A stretch of 42,859 nt of DNA from JAUHWL01 sp964416385 (GTDB lineage Bacteria > Bacteroidota > Bacteroidia > Flavobacteriales > Schleiferiaceae). Where the stretch lies: contig CAYQDW010000016.1 of NCBI GenBank assembly GCA_964416385.1, forward strand, positions 1 to 42,859, given 5' to 3'. The notes under the pieces are model-generated. The model did no database searches, had not been told where the DNA came from, and saw only the letters and a list, made by a program, of their open reading frames with translations. The translations under genes and the position numbers were made by a program. Shown one piece after another: positions 42,429-42,859 of this stretch. Positions within the stretch are counted from its first letter, which is position 1; each line of letters starts with the position of its first letter.

Positions 42429-42606
42429 ATTTGAATTAAGGCCTTATTCAAAAGCAGCAAGAAATCCTCTTGAAAATAATGAGTTATCAATTATTAAGCT
42501 AACCAACTTACCGGCTAATGTCATGGGTGCTGAAGATGAAGTTTCTTGTCTTGATATAGTTGGCTATTATCAAAAATTCATTGTTATGAATGGAGTTCAT
42601 TTTTAG
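42409..42606 (+). pseudogene. Open reading frame without a start codon, possible remnant
   Basis: In the +1 frame relative to the 42096 gene, about 65 codons are open from just after a TGA to the TAG at 42606, encoding a protein-like sequence that ends LDIVGYYQKFIVMNG plus VHF. The only ATG is late (within NVMGAED). It could be a frameshifted C-terminal part of the 42096 gene or a decayed neighbour. Evidence is weak. Confidence 0.3.
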
Positions 42607-42859
42607 TATTTAAGGTCTTGGTCTGCCACATGTAAACTAGATTTTGCGTGTATATCAAAGCTTGTATTAATCAGCGCTTAGGACCTTTAAAGTTGAAATG
42701 CAGGTCATGTGCATGAAGGTGGTTATGGATAAAACATGGGTGGTAAAGCTTTTTAAAAAAGGCAGGTTTTGTTAAACTATTGCACGCGATTAATTTAGCA
42801 TTTAAGCAAAAAGTAAAATAAAGAGTTTGCTTATTTTTTTATTTACCCCTATTTTAAAA
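42607..42859. other. AT-rich non-coding stretch at the window end
   Basis: No convincing gene. A 20-codon ORF in the middle is too short to support. A weak hairpin (TAAGCAAA at 42803-42810 with TTTGCTTA at 42826-42833) followed by seven T at 42834-42840 may be a terminator for the preceding genes. Confidence 0.4.

Noticed and set aside
42710..42778. 20-codon ORF near the window end
   Set aside because: Too short, with no promoter match, conserved motif or neighbour to support it.

Overview
The window looks like chromosomal DNA of a member of the Bacteroidota, most likely a marine Flavobacteriales-type bacterium. The evidence is type IX secretion (a plug protein and a secreted protein with a type B sorting domain), an Oar-like TonB-dependent receptor, DUF3667, DUF2306 and DUF1573 proteins, a six-gene Na+-translocating NADH:quinone reductase operon, and repeated matches to the Bacteroidota -7 promoter element TAnnTTTG. 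No tRNA, rRNA, CRISPR array, insertion sequence or prophage module was seen. I could not search any database; family calls rest on motifs, length and context.

Layout. 1-6.8 kb: a VOC protein with a palindrome in its leader, a secreted S1/P1 nuclease, a DUF2306 membrane protein, a plus-strand pair (ABA4-like protein and saccharopine-dehydrogenase-like oxidoreductase), and a minus-strand operon T9SS plug - DUF3667 - apaG. 6.8-14.5 kb: nqrABCDEF, a strong terminator, apbE, then on the other strand two small membrane proteins, one a four-cysteine protein that may be an NqrM-type assembly factor. 14.5-17.3 kb: DUF1573 protein, aminotransferase, murB. 17.4-22.7 kb: valS, then on the minus strand an O-antigen ligase/TPR protein, a structured RNA ending in a strong terminator, and a hotdog thioesterase-like gene. 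22.8-26.4 kb: icmF, a fused B12-dependent acyl-CoA mutase. 26.4-33.3 kb: small secreted proteins, an M15-like DUF5715 protein, an ArsC-like protein, a large T9SS cargo protein, prfB and an ICMT-like methyltransferase. 33.3-36.7 kb: an ABC transporter operon with two secreted proteins. 36.7-40.4 kb: the TonB-dependent receptor and its terminator. 40.5 kb to the end: a less dense, accessory-looking stretch with a WYL regulator, a 51-residue basic ORF, a 26-bp palindrome, two small unknown proteins and an open frame without a start codon.

How the genes work together. NqrA-F make the Na+ pump; ApbE attaches FMN to threonines in NqrB and NqrC; the small cysteine protein could supply the NqrDE metal centre. 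The plug protein belongs to the T9SS translocon, and the SBBP/PKD protein is a substrate of that pathway. MurB, ValS, RF2 and the O-antigen ligase are housekeeping or envelope functions.

The least conventional signal is the intergenic structured RNA at about 20523-20690 (minus strand). It has a promoter-like -7 box, a rod of nested helices including a G-U pair that is possible only in the minus-strand transcript, and a 13-bp terminator that ends 16 bases before the thioesterase start codon. It could be a free small RNA (a 6S-type RNA is one option) or an attenuator leader.
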